A stretch of DNA of 64,000 nucleotides. It comes from Karstenula rhodostoma CBS 690.94. Its lineage: Eukaryota; Ascomycota; Dothideomycetes; Pleosporales; Didymosphaeriaceae. Shown here piece by piece: positions 33,431-47,495 of this stretch. Below the pieces are notes generated by a model, which saw nothing but the letters and a program-made list of their open reading frames with translations, had not been told where the DNA came from and did not search any database. The number at the start of each line of letters is the position of its first letter. Position 1 is the first letter of the stretch. Where the stretch lies: positions 446,844 through 510,843 of the forward strand of contig MU001507.1 of assembly GCA_010093485.1 (NCBI GenBank), in the 5' to 3' direction. The position numbers were made by a program, and so were the translations under genes.

Positions 33431-33914
33431 TACTTATAATAATACCCTTTATAGTAAGTAAAATAGTAGTAGTAAGAGTAAGAATAAATAATAGTAAATC
33501 TTTATTACCTTTTTTTAAGGGAGGGAATACTACTCTCCTCCCTTAGATATTATAGTAGGTATAAGGACTAGAATAATATTAAATATTAATTATTTTAGAA
33601 TAGGACTATTTATAGGTATTCTAAATAGGATTAAAGTACTTAAAATTAAATAGTATAATTATATATATTAAGGAGAAGAAAAGTAGCTACTTAATATATA
33701 TTTAAATATAAACTTATTTATTTACTAGACTACTATTTATATATTACTATAGTAACTATATTAAAAAAATATATCTAATAACTAGTATTAGAAATATACT
33801 ACTAGTACTACTAGTAGTTAAAACTAGCTATATATATAAGGGAAATTATCTAGTTTAATAGTCTAGCTATAATTTATAGTTATTAGAAGACTATATAGAT
33901 TACTATATAATTAA

Positions 33915-33974
33915 CTAGTATAGACTAGCTATAATTAGCCTATATATAGTATAACTATAGCTAGTCTATACTAG
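33915..33974. repeat. Hairpin with 19 bp perfect arms
   Basis: Left arm CTAGTATAGACTAGCTATA (33915-33933) is perfectly complementary to the right arm at 33956-33974, with a 22-base loop. Partial copies of the left arm recur near 34071, 34409 and 34619, so it belongs to a dispersed repeat. Confidence 0.75.
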
Positions 33975-35130
33975 TAAAAATAAAAAAAATAAAAAAAAGA
34001 AAGTATATAAATAGTTAAGGAAGTATTTAAAGGGCTAGTAATACTATATAGGTTATTATAGGATTAACTAGTATAGATTAGCTATAATTAGTTTATATAT
34101 AGGTATCTATAGCCTATCTAGATAAAAGAGAGGGATAGAATAAAAAGAATAAAAAGGGTAAGAATAAGGGCTAGTAGTCTAATACTATAAAAAGTAACTT
34201 CTTACTTCTAAAAACTATATAGTTAAAGACTACTTCTTAAAAGTAAAATTAATAGTATATATTATATTATTAAATATTAATCTATACTAAGGTATTTAAT
34301 ATATAAATAAGGGGGATATCTATAGGGCTAGTAATATTACTAGAACTAATAATATAAAATAGTTTATCTTTTCTATTATTAGTCTACTTATCTTTACTAT
34401 AAAATTAACTAGTATAGGCTAGCTTTTCTATAGTAGAGATAAATAAAAGAGGATAAAGAGAAAAAAGAGAATAAAAAGGAGAAAAGATATAAATAGTTAG
34501 AGGAGCCCTAGAATAAAAGTTTAGGGGGGTACTTATAGGGCTAGTAATACTACTAGTATTAGTAATATAGATAAATTACCTTTTTTATCCTTAGCCTACT
34601 TATCTTTACTATAGAATTAGCTAGTATAAATTAGCTATAATTAGCCTATATATAATATAAGCTATAGCTTAACTAATAAGGAAGAAGATAGAAAGGGTAA
34701 GAAAAATATCTAAAAAGTATTTAAGTATTATTATCTCTAGTTATAATTTCTAAACTAGACTACTTATACTTAAATTATTAAAAGTCCTTTCTTTAATCTA
34801 CTTATTATCTTAATAGCTATATAGTTAGAGACTATTTCTTAGAAATAAAATTAATAATATATATTATATTATTAGATATTTATCTATACTAGAGTACCTA
34901 ATATATAGATAAAGGGAGTACTACTATATAAGTAAAGGGGGTACTTAGAGGAGTATCTAGAGATTTCTAGGGGAGGGTACTAAAAGGCTAGTATACCTAA
35001 GCTATAGAAATAGTAAAAGGAGAAGAGCTAAAACTAGAAATATAATTAGGGCTAAAAATATAGTACTAGTACTACTAGTAGTTAAAGTTAGCCTATTTTA
35101 TAAAATTATTAATATAAGCCTATATATTAC

Positions 35131-35440
35131 CTTTAGAAACCTAATACTAATAATATAGAGGTTAATAAATAAAAATAACTCTTTATAGTAGAATAAGTTA
35201 AAATAGCTATATTTAATAATAAGCCTATAGACCCCCTTTAGAAAACTAATACTAATAATATAGAGATTAATAAATAAGAATAGCTCTCTATAATAAAATA
35301 AATTAAAATAGTTATATTTAATAATAAATCTATAGACCCCCTTTAAAAAACTAATACTAATAATATAGAGGTTAATAAATAAAAATAGCTCTCTATAGTA
35401 AAGTAAGTTAAAATAACTATATTTAATAGTAAGTACTATT
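35131..35440. repeat. 105 bp tandem repeat, about three copies
   Basis: CTAATACTAATAATATAGAG recurs at 35141, 35246 and 35351. Each is followed by GTTAATAAATA-like sequence and a CTATAGACCCCCTTTA block. The period is exactly 105 both times. Confidence 0.75.
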
Positions 35441-38400
35441 AATAAAAGCTAGAGAAGGTAGAATTTAAAAATATAATAGATACCTCTAATACTTATAAAA
35501 ATTATTATTAATATAAGGAGGTAATAGTTATAGTAGATAACTATAAGGTTAGTAAAGACTAAAAAAGGAAGAAGAGGAAAAAAAAAAAGAGGAGAAAGAG
35601 CTAGGGCTAGTAATACTACTAGGGCTAGTACTACTACTAAGGCTAGTAATCTAGTACTAATATAATTATTTATTTAGATAGCTATATAGTTAGAGACTAT
35701 TCCTTAGAAATAGAATTAATAATATATATTATATTATTAGGTATTTATTTATACTTATACTTTTAGTAGTATAAAATAGAATACCTATTATAGGTAAGGG
35801 GAACTATATTCTAGGGCTAGTATACTAAAGCTATAGAGGGGGTTAGGGCTAGTAATTCCCTACTACTAGTACTTAGTACTAGCTAGGGCTAATAATAAAG
35901 TACCTATAGTACTAGTTACTAGACTAGAAAAAAAGTACTTATTAATAGTACTAGGCTATTATATTATATAAGAATTATATAGTTATTAAAGTATTTTTAA
36001 TATTAAACTCTATTACTATTAAGTTTCTAGCCCTACTTCTTAATATCTAATTAGAGTACTAACTTACCTTATTAAGCCTAGTATTACTATTTTATAAGAG
36101 AATATATAGTAAATAGATATTATAATTTTTATTAATAATATTACTTAGAAAGTTATCTATACTATTAATATTATTACTTAGAAGACTACTTATACTATTA
36201 ATAATATTACTTAGAATACTATCTATATTATAGCTAAATTCTAAAATTCCCTAATACTAGTATATATATTATATTTCTATAATATATCCTAAGAGTATAT
36301 ATTATATAGTTAAAGACTATTAAGGATATAATTAAACTCTACTAAAAATATCTTTAAATATTACCTAATATACTAATTATAGTATTATTAGTCTATTACT
36401 ATTATAAACTTCTTTAAAGTACCTCTTTTAAGATATATAGGCCTATTTAGGTAGGTTATAATCTATAATAACTCTCTAATACTTTCTATAACTATATTTT
36501 ATATTCCTTTATATATTTTTTTTATATATCTAGTACTTCTAACTAAGGTATCTATACTAAGAGTAAAAAGAATTCTAGATTTTACTAAATTTATTCTCTC
36601 TTATTAGCTAAGAGTAGGTTTAGACTTTTATTTTTAACTATTTTAGCCCTAGCTAGGAGGTTATTAGTATCTTTATATATCTCTTAAGTATAGTTTAGTA
36701 GTATAGGTATTCCCCTAAAGAACTAGCTAGGTAAAAATAGATTATAGGACTATTTTTAGTACTCTATAGGTAACTATATATTAATAGTATTCTAGTATAA
36801 TATTACTTAGTTTATAATATCTATATTAATTAGTTATAAGATATTTATAATAGTAATACTTATATATCTATTTTTCTAATCTCCTTATTTATAGAGTTAT
36901 TCCCTTTATTATCCTTATTTTTATATTTAATATCTATATACTTTATAGGTATAAGGCCTTTTCTAGAAAGGTTATTAGATATATTAGTCTTAAAATAAGA
37001 CTACTATATAGGTAGAAAGTACTTTTCTACCTTCTAGTCTATAGGTATTAGTAAGTATAGTATAATTCTAGGCTATTTAGTTTTTTTAGAGATATTTCTA
37101 AATATATTACTCTAGTTCTAGAGACCTAAATTATCTCTATTACTAGGTATATAGGTACTAGTATAAATACTAAATATAGAGAAGTTAAAGTTATAGAAAT
37201 AATTAGTATTATTAGTTTAGTATAGGGTTAATAGTAAAATATATCCTAGTAAATATTTATTAATCTATATAGGAGACTCTATTTAAAGAAATACCTAGAT
37301 AATAAGCTTATTAAACTCTAAGGTAGTAGTAGTAGTAATAGTAATAGTAGGGGTAGAAATAAAAGTAATATTTAATAATATAATAATATAATTAAAAATA
37401 TTATTCTAATAAATAATTAAAAGGGTATAGATATTTTATTTTACTATACTTTATTAAAATATATTATACCTAAAAGCTATTAATTATAAATATTTTATTT
37501 AGAAGGTTAGAGTAAATATACTATCTTCTATATATATATTAGGTTTATAAACTATTCTTATAATATAGGCTATATTCTAAAAGTTAACTCTACTATACTA
37601 ATAATAGATATTAGTAAAAGGAAACTTTATTATAGATATATACTACTATTAAATAGATAGGAGAGAGTAATCTAAAGTAAACCTACTCTATAATTTAAAA
37701 AAACTATTTTAATAATTAGTATCTCTACTAAAATACTTTATATATATTAATTTTTTTTTCTACCTTACTATTAGTTAATATTAGTATAGATAAGAAATTT
37801 TTATAGATACTATAATTATTAATTTAGAATAAGTAAAGAGGTAATTATTAATCTTTACTTTTACCTTATTTCTAAAATAATAGTTAGTACCTCCTATAGG
37901 TTTTAGTATAGTATAAGTAATTACTCTTATATTAATAATTCTATTTTTTTCTTACTCTATAATATTTAATTATATAATTACCTACTATACTATCTATTTA
38001 TATTTATTCTAGTATCTACTCTAGAGTTATATCTCTATATACCTTCCTCTACTTTCTTTAGCCTTTTAGCCTACTAAGTATAACCCTATAAGTAGGCTAT
38101 ACTTATAGTAGAAGGAAGTTTTATAAGTTCTTATATCTTTTATATTTCCTTAATAGTAGTATATAATATAATATCTAAGCTAGTTTAATATTTTTCTCTT
38201 TTTATATATATACTACTAGTACTTATAGTATATTTAAAATAGTATTAATAAAAGAAATAATATATAGATACTTCTATTTCTATTTCTATACCTATACCTA
38301 CCCCTATATCTACCCCTTCTCTCCTAGCCCTAATTATTACTAATAATAATAATAATAATAATTTTATATTTATATCTATAGACTTTAATAGGGATATAGA

Positions 38401-39502
38401 GATAGGGGAGGCTAGGGGTAAGGAAAAGAGTAGAGATAGTAGTAGTATTTTCTAAAAGAATATATTTATATTCTTATCTTTAGCTATTCTTTATAAGAGT
38501 ATATAAGTTTTTTATTACTCTAATAGATTTTAACTTTATCTATAGGTATTATAAGTTTATTAGCTAAAGATAACTAGACTTAAATAGACTTAGTTAAAGA
38601 GCTAATTCTAGGTATAAATTTTAGAAGGTATAGTAGAAGTTATAGTTAACTAGTATTCCTATACTATATAGATTATAGAGACTAAGGTAAATAGACTTTT
38701 TAAGGGGGATAATTATTATAATTAGTATATTTAGGATAACTCTAAATATTAGATATACTTAGCTAGGGCTTATAAGAATATAATTATAAGGGCTAGCTTT
38801 AAATATACTAGGTATTAGTATTTCCCTAGCTAGGGGATTTATAATTATAAAGTACTAAAACTAGTAAAGAAGTTAAAAAAGTCTTAGTAGTATAGTTCTT
38901 ATTAGCCCCCCTTATACTACTACTAATATAAAGGTATACTTAGATACTCTATAGTATAAAAGCTTTACCTTATTAGATATAAAATAGTATAGTATAAGTC
39001 TCTATTATATAAAGTAGTAGTTATATTTATAACTATCTAGCTAGTTAAGTAGAAATCTATAATATAGACCTATTTTATACTAGATTACTATTCTCTTTTC
39101 TAGATATATTAATAAGACTTATTTTAGATTATTATTTAAATACTATATACTAGCTTTACCTTATTAGGTATAGAGTAGTATAGTATAAGTTTCTATTATA
39201 TAAAGTAATAGTTATATTTATAACTACCTAGCTAGTTAAACTAGTATATAATATACCTATTTAATAGCTTAAATAACCTACTAGTATAATAATATCTCTT
39301 TCTCTATAGTCCTCTAACTAGTAATTATTAGTATAAGGTATACCTATCTAATAGTATAGATAACCTACTAGTATAATAATATCTCCCTCTCCTTTTACTT
39401 TTTTTAGCTAATAATATTACTAGTGGCTATAATTACTACTTATATACCTAGCTAGAAATTTTATTAATAGTTATATTATAGTAAACTACCTTAGGATTAA
39501 GT

Positions 39503-39990
39503 ATTTAATTAGAAACTATATTAATAATAGTATTACTACTAACTACCTTAGATTTAAGTACCTAGCTAGAGACTATATTAATAATCGCGTTACTACTAAC
39601 TACTTTAGATTTAAGTACCTAGCTAGAGACTATATTAATAATTATATTACTACTAACTACCTTAGATTTAAGTACTAAGCTAGAAACTTTTCCTAATAAT
39701 CTTTTTCTAATAATTACGTTATTACTAACTATCTTAGGACTAAGTACTTAGCTAGAAACTATATTAATAATTATATTACTACTAACTACTTTAGATTTAA
39801 GTATCTAGCTAAAGACTATATTAATAATTATATTACTACTAACTATTTTAGGTTTAAGTATCTAGTTAGAAACTATATTAATAATTATATTACTATTAAC
39901 TATTTTAGAACTAAGTACTTAGCTAGAAACTATATTAATTATTACGTTACTACTAACTATTTTTAGGTTAAGTACCTAGCTAAAGACTTT
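39503..39990. repeat. 57 bp minisatellite, eight units
   Basis: Units start at 39503, 39560, 39617, 39674, 39746, 39803, 39860 and 39917, with a partial unit at 39974. Seven units are 57 bp and one is 72 bp. The core is TAGCTAGAAACTATATTAAT. All lengths are multiples of three. On the minus strand one frame is open apart from TAG codons at fixed positions. This suggests a former 19-residue coding repeat (inference). Confidence 0.85.
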
Positions 39991-40364
39991 ATTATTAAAG
40001 ACCTAGTTATCCTTTACTAAGGAATATAAGTAGTAAACTAGCTAAATTTAAAATAAAGTTAACTAATAAGTATTTAGCTATTAGAAATACTAATAGTCTA
40101 GAATATATACTAGGTCTAGTATATATAGAAGTATTAAAGTATCTAGTAAAATAGAATTATAGATTATATATAGGGCTTAACTAGGGGTTATAAGAAATAT
40201 AGTAATACTCTATATTATATATTACCTAGAAAGTAGATAGGAGGAAGTCCTATAATACCTTTAATAAATCTATACTATATAAATAATTATATATATTCTA
40301 TATATAATATACTAGCTATTATAAATATATATTATAATACCTACCTAATTTAGTAGTTTAAGGT

Positions 40365-40555
40365 TCTATACTAATAATAAAAATTAGTATAGAGATAGAT
40401 TATAGTATTTAATAGCTTATAAATATTATCTAATTAGATAATTTAATATCCTATACTAATAATAAAAATTAGTATAGAGGTAGATTATAGTATTTAATAG
40501 CTTATAAATATTATCTAATTAGGAAATTTAATACCCTATATTAATAATAAAAAAT
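40365..40555. repeat. 85 bp tandem repeat, about two copies
   Basis: CTAATAATAAAAATTAGTAT recurs at 40371 and 40456, with a third truncated start at 40541. The copies are nearly identical, so duplication may be later than most of the RIP. Confidence 0.75.
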
Positions 40556-43500
40556 TACTAAAGTATTACTATCTCTATATAACCCTACTAAGCTATTATC
40601 TCTCTCTAAACCTAGTACTATTTTTTTAAAATTATTAAATTCTTTTCCTTTAAGGCTTTATTTCTTTATTTAGTCTTAGGTATATTTTCTTTTATAATAT
40701 TATTAGGTTAAAGTTATATATAGCTATCTACCTTATAGAGCTACTTATTATAGAGTACTTAAATTATACTATTTAGGATATACTATATTATATCTATATA
40801 GAGTTAGAGGCTTATTTAGAATTAACTCTTTTAGTATAATTATTAGTATTATTTATATTAGTACTTTTATTAAATACTATACTACTTAATATACTATTAC
40901 TAATAATATTACTATCTATAGCTATAGATATTAGAGTAGGTCCTTACTATATTAAAGTAGGTTCTTATTATATTAGAATAGGTCCTTACTATATTAGAGT
41001 TATTATATCTATCTTATATAAATATCCTCTTTTATATACTAGTATAGATATAGTAAAGAATATAGTAGTAGTAATTAATTTAATTATATAATATCCTTAA
41101 CCTCTACTAATATTAAGTAAGTCTATTATAGTATCTATAAGATATATTTTATAATATTCTTTAAAATTATCTTCTAAAAACTCTAATATTACTTTAAGTA
41201 TATAGTAAACTAAATAGATACTATTAGTAGCCTTATCTAATATATATATACCTAGTAGTTAATAGCTTAGTATACTAGTATAACTAGTACTATCTCTAGG
41301 TATATCTATATTCCTATTAGTTATTACCTTTTTTTATAGCTTTTATAACTTTAGATACTAGTTATAAGTTTTCTAATACTATACCTTTAAAACTATCTTA
41401 AAGAAGAGCTAGTATTCCTTAAAGAGGTTAAAAAGTTATATATAATTAGGGGGTAATTTCTTATATATTTATACCCTAACCTTATTACTAATATTACTCT
41501 AGGTTTTTCCTTTTTTCTATATTAACTACTAAGTACTATAAATAATAAACTTTATATAATTCTTATTAAATCTATAAAGGAGGCTTATTATATAATTTAA
41601 GATCCCTTATATATAGTTTTAATATACCTAGAGCTATACCTATAGTTTTATAAATATAATAGTAATATTTTATAGTTTATTATTTCTTAGATACTAGATT
41701 AATTACTTATTAGTACTAGATACTATAATATAGGTAGATATAATAAAAAGCTAGTATATAAACTTTACTAACCCTATAACTATACTATTAGCTCTAAAAA
41801 CTATACTATTAGCTCTAGAAGGTATATTAGCTTTAAAAGGTATATTAGTTTTAGAAGCTATATACTTAGCTTTAGAAGCTATATCCTAGGTTAAGCATTA
41901 ACTAGAAGCTATAACTAGTAGTAGTTAATAGATAGTAAAGTAGAATTTAATAGTAGTAAGTATTTTTATAAGTAATATATTAATAATATATATTAGTAAT
42001 ATATATTTATACTTAAGAGTCTATTAGACTAGATATTCTAGGTAGCTAGCTCTATAAAGGAGTAGTATAATATAAATAGTAGCTAAATATTTATAATTAA
42101 ATTATAGGGTATATAGTAGTAGTATATATATATAAATACTAAAGGGGTAATTATACTACTAGAGAGAAGTCTAGGAGACTCTAGGAATTATCTATCTATA
42201 GGAGAATTATTTAGTTATAATAAGGATTCTTAAATAATAGAATAACCTCCTATAGTAATATATATATATAAATATATATTAATATTATAAAGGGGTAATT
42301 ATACTAATAAGGGTAGAGTCTAGAAAACTCTAGAAATTATTTATATATAGAATAACTAATTAGTTATAATAAAAACTTTTAAGTAGTAAGTTAATATTTT
42401 ATTTTTTTTTAACTATCTATATAATCTATATATATTAATAGCTACTACTACTACTATTTAGTTTTATTAAAGTATAAGTCCTCTACTATTTACTTATCTT
42501 ATAGTACTTATTAACCTACTAAATAGATAATATCTATAGTTACTAAAATAAGGGTTACCTATTATACTAGTAGGCCTATTAAATATAATTTTTATACTAG
42601 GAAACTATTATAGAAGCTATAAGAGATATAATAGTTATAGGGAATATATCTAATATAGCTAGTAGCTATTACTATCCTTAAAAATCTCTAGAATAAAAAC
42701 TTATATATTAGTAATAGTAATAGTAATAGTAATAATAATATATCTAGTAATTATAAACCTAAATATCCTTACCTAGAAGATAAGTAGCTATATTATATAA
42801 TAAATAATATATATATAACTAAGAATAAGGTAATAACTATAAAAGGTTCTAAATTAACTTTTCTACTATCTTCTAAGTAGTAGTAAATCCCCTAATTACT
42901 AGTTTTAATACCTAAATTAAAGTATAATAATAGATCTCTTCTATACTATTACTAGTATATATACTTCTAACTAGGTATTAATAGAGTATAAATCCTCCTA
43001 CCTAGTATATATAGGATAGATAGATACTTAGAGCTCCTCTATATAATTATATTATTAAAGTAGAAGGTAGAGTAAAAGGGTATATAGCTTAGTAAACTAT
43101 TCTAAACTATAGATATAATAGTAATAGTCTATATTAATAGAAAGTAGGAAGATAAATATATTAACTAATTAATTACTAAAAAGGATATATACTATTATCT
43201 AGTATACTTTAGAGGTATCTATAGGTATAAAGAGAAGTATACTTTCCTAAAAAAGGACTTATATATTAATTTTAACCTTATTTTTATATTAGTACTTTTA
43301 GATCTATTTAATATATCTCTTATCTAGCCTACTCTCTTACTATAATAGTTAATAATAGTTAATATTATAGTAATAGTAGGGCCTTAAATTATTATTAATA
43401 AAGTATAGAAGTATAAGAATATAATTTATATAAATATTAATAGGGTCTACTAAGTAGCTTATAAATCTAGGAAGAATATACTTAGGTATATAGATTATTA

Positions 43501-45890
43501 CTATTATATACTAGTTAATATTATAAAATAGTAGAATACTAGTATTACTATAGGTAAGTTAATTATAAAGAAGTTATTAGATATTATAATCTCTACCTTA
43601 TATAGCTATTATAAAAGGGACTAGCTATAAAAGAATAGTAAAAGTAATATAATTTTTAAAAAAATAGACTAAATAAATAAAATTATAATTTTAATAGTAT
43701 ATATACTTATAACTCTATTAAATAAGTAGTTAATAGATACTCTAGTAGAAAATACTATTTAGGATAGTTAGAATTAAAAGAGTAATAATAATAATATAAA
43801 TTCTTTATATAACTTCTATAAAAATTTAGCTCTTTAATTAATAATAAGTTTTTAGGAGAAGAAGTAATATTAATAGGAAGTATTATTAAAATAATATTAA
43901 TATAGATAAATTTATATCTTATATATATAATACTTACTTTTTAGCCTATATTATAATACTAAAAATATACTAATATACCCTTATATAATATCTATAATAT
44001 AGAGGATACTCTAAACTAGCTTAGTATATATTATATTATATATTTTAATAATTACCTCTTATAGTAGTTATAATAGTATACTATATATAGTATATAATAT
44101 ATATTAATATAAAAAAGCTCTTAATAAAATCTACTTATACCTTATATACTACCCTTTAAGGCTATTAATCTCACGCCTCTTACCTACTATAGAAAAAAAG
44201 TATATTTAGCTCTTTAATATCTCTCCCCCCTATAATAATAATAATAATAAGTTTAACTTTTCTACTTTCTCTAGCTCTAAGCTCTAGCCCTAGTATCCTA
44301 TATTAAAGGATATCTCTAAGAAAACTAAAGAACTTAGAATAATACTATAATAGCTAGTATTTAAAGTTTTTAAGGTAAAAGAACTCTTTTTATCTATATA
44401 TAGATCTTACTACTCTAGTAAAATTAATATATCTAATAACCCTTTAATAGAAGACTCTATATCTAGTAAATATATAAATACTAGAGACTAAGGTAAGAAT
44501 AGTAATAGGGCTACCTTATTTAATAAAAATCTTAGTATTAATAATACTAAAGCTATCTCTATCCCTAATAATAATAATAATAATAATAATAATATAGAGA
44601 TAGAGAAGGAGATAGAAAAAAAGAAGGAAAAAAATAAAAAAGAAACTCTATAGTTTTACTCCCTTATTAGAGTAAAAATATATATAGGGATAGTATTATA
44701 TAAGTATTAGAAGGTAAATATATATAGACTAGTAGTTTCTTTTAGTAAAGATAATATTTATTATACTCCTATCTAGTATTATATAGAGCTAGAGTTTTAT
44801 ATATATTATACTTATATAGAATTTATTATTAGTAAGTAAAAAGAGAATATAGAGAATATAAAGGGTCTAATAATATATAATTATTATATAAGAAGTACTA
44901 TTATAGATATTATTAGACCTTATAGGGTATACTATATAGATCTCTATATAGTAGTATCTAAAAAAATAAAATTCTAATATATAAAATATTAGCTAAGTAG
45001 TAGTAAGTATAATATTATAAACTAGTATAGATAGTAGATACTAGTAATACTACTTTTATATAAAATATAGGGCCTATCTAGGTATACCCCTAGTAGTTAT
45101 ATAGGTAAAGGGGGGCGCCCTAAAAGTATACTAGAGAAGAAAGCACTAATAAAGGAGTATAGTAAGTATAAAATATAAGAGGTATATATATAGTATTAGA
45201 CTATAAAGAAGTAGTATATAGAGTAGATATATAATATATCTATTATTTTTATACTTAAAATTTTAATCTATAATATATAATAAGTAAATAAAATACTATA
45301 ATATAAATATTCTTTTTATTTAAAAGCTAGATATAATTCTATATATCTAAAAAGTCTAAAAGGAACTATATAATATATTATTCTTATATAGTTAGTACTA
45401 TAAGAGAGGGAAAAGGGTATACTATAATTAGTATAGTATACTAAGCTATTAGTATTATAAAATATTAAAATTTAGTTATAAAATAGATAATATTCTAAGT
45501 ATTATTATTAATAATATAAATAGTATTTTAAGTACTATTATTAATAGTATAGATAGTATTCTAAATATTATTATTAATACTAAGATACTAATATCTAGAA
45601 GTATAACTAATATATTTTAGTATAGTACTATTAATATTAATCTTATAATTAATATACTAAATCTAAATACCTACTATTAATAACTACTATTTACTCCTTT
45701 TAGTAAGAGGCTCTTTTAGAAAAAAATACCTATCTATATAAGTCTATATTATATATAAAAATCTATTATAGTTACTTCCTTTTATTATATATATACTACT
45801 ATATTTATTATTTAAATACCTCTATAGTTATTACTTAAATACTATTTTATATATTACTTTCCTTTTATTACTTATATATATTTATACTTA

Positions 45891-46095
45891 CTAGTCTACT
45901 ATTTAAATACCTTCTACTTACTAGTCTACTACTTAAATACCTCTTATTTACTAGTCTACTATTTAAATACCTCCTAATTATTAGCCTACTACTTAAATAT
46001 CTTCTAATTACTAGTCTACTACTTAAATACCTTCTAATTACTAGCCTACTACTTAAATACCTCCTAATTACTAGTCTACTACTTAAATATCTATA
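45891..46095. repeat. 30 bp tandem repeat, about seven copies
   Basis: Consecutive units of CTAGTCTACTACTTAAATAC plus ten variable bases (CTCCTAATTA-like). The period is exactly 30. Confidence 0.85.
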
Positions 46096-47315
46096 CTTAA
46101 CTTCCTAATAAGACTAACCTATCTATATAGTAGTAAAATAATAAGGTATCTCTAAATAAGTTTTATTTATTATAACTTATTCTAGTATATATTAGTAGTA
46201 ATTTTATTTTAATAATAATACTATTTTATATAAACTTATAATATAGTCTATATATCTAACTATATAAGGATATTAAATTAGATTATAAGTAACCTCTCTA
46301 TTAATAAACCCTTACCTATACTCTCTATTAATAAGAAGCTCTTCTATAAATTATACTAAGTAGTACCTATATTACTATAATACTAATCTAGGTATTCTAG
46401 TAGTTAAGATATATTATACTATCTTTTAACTACCTTATAAGCTCTCTATTATATTATAAGCCTTTTACCTAAGTTCTTACTATATTAGTATACTAGTAAA
46501 TCTACTAATATATATTTAAGTATAACTTTAATAGGTAGTCCTTAGTATATTACTCTCTCTACCTACTATTACTATTTTATATACTCTTTATTAACTATAG
46601 CTACTTTATAAGCTCTATACTAGTTATTACTATATTAAATATATTTTCTCTTAATACCTTATAAGCTCTTTACTATCTTACTACCTTTTTACTATTATAA
46701 AGCTTTCCTATAACTATTATTATATTAAATAAACTTTCTTTCTATATTTATAAAAGCTTCTAGACTATTATTAAATACTCCCTCTATACTTAATTAAGTA
46801 GGTAGCTAAGCCTAATTAAGTAATTTACTATTTACTATTATATTCCCTTTTCCTTATTATATAGACTAGCTTAGTACTCTTTAGACTATATATAAGGTAA
46901 TACCTTTATTAACTCTATACTCTCTTTAGGTAACTACTTCTTAACTAACTACCTTTAATTAACTAGCTCTTTTTTTTTTTAGCTAGCTAGTTTTACTTCT
47001 TCTAGCTAATTATCTTATTACTTAAATATTATAGACTTTCCTTTTACTTTTAGTTTAGCCTTACTTATCTAGGAGTCTAGAGTTTATATAATACTATTAG
47101 TAAACTAGTTTATATAAAGCTCTATAGTATTTCTAGCTTTATTACCTCTTCCCTTTATACCTATTAACTATATAGTACCTTATATAACTTATAATTTATA
47201 TATAGTACTACCTACTATCTAGCTTATAATCTAGTTATAGTAAAATATATACTTACCCTCTATTTAGCTTATAATTTAATTATAATAAAATATATACCTA
47301 GAATTTTAACTAAGA

Positions 47316-47495
47316 ATTAAGACCTAGGATTAAGACCTAGAATTAAGACCTAGGATTAAGACCTAGGATTAGTACTATTAATTAATATTATTAATATTAT
47401 TAATACTATTAATACTATTAATACTATTAATACTATTAATATTATTAATATTATTAATATTATTAATATTATTAATATTATTAATATTATTAAAT
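47316..47495. repeat. Short tandem repeats (AAGACCTAGGATT and ATTAAT)
   Basis: Several copies of a 14-base unit containing AAGACCTAGGATT are followed by a long ATTAAT/ACTATTAAT microsatellite of about 130 bases. Confidence 0.8.

Noticed and set aside
39503..40000. CRISPR-like array because of regular 57 bp units
   Set aside because: The units have no distinct spacers; whole units repeat and the host is a fungus. It is a minisatellite.
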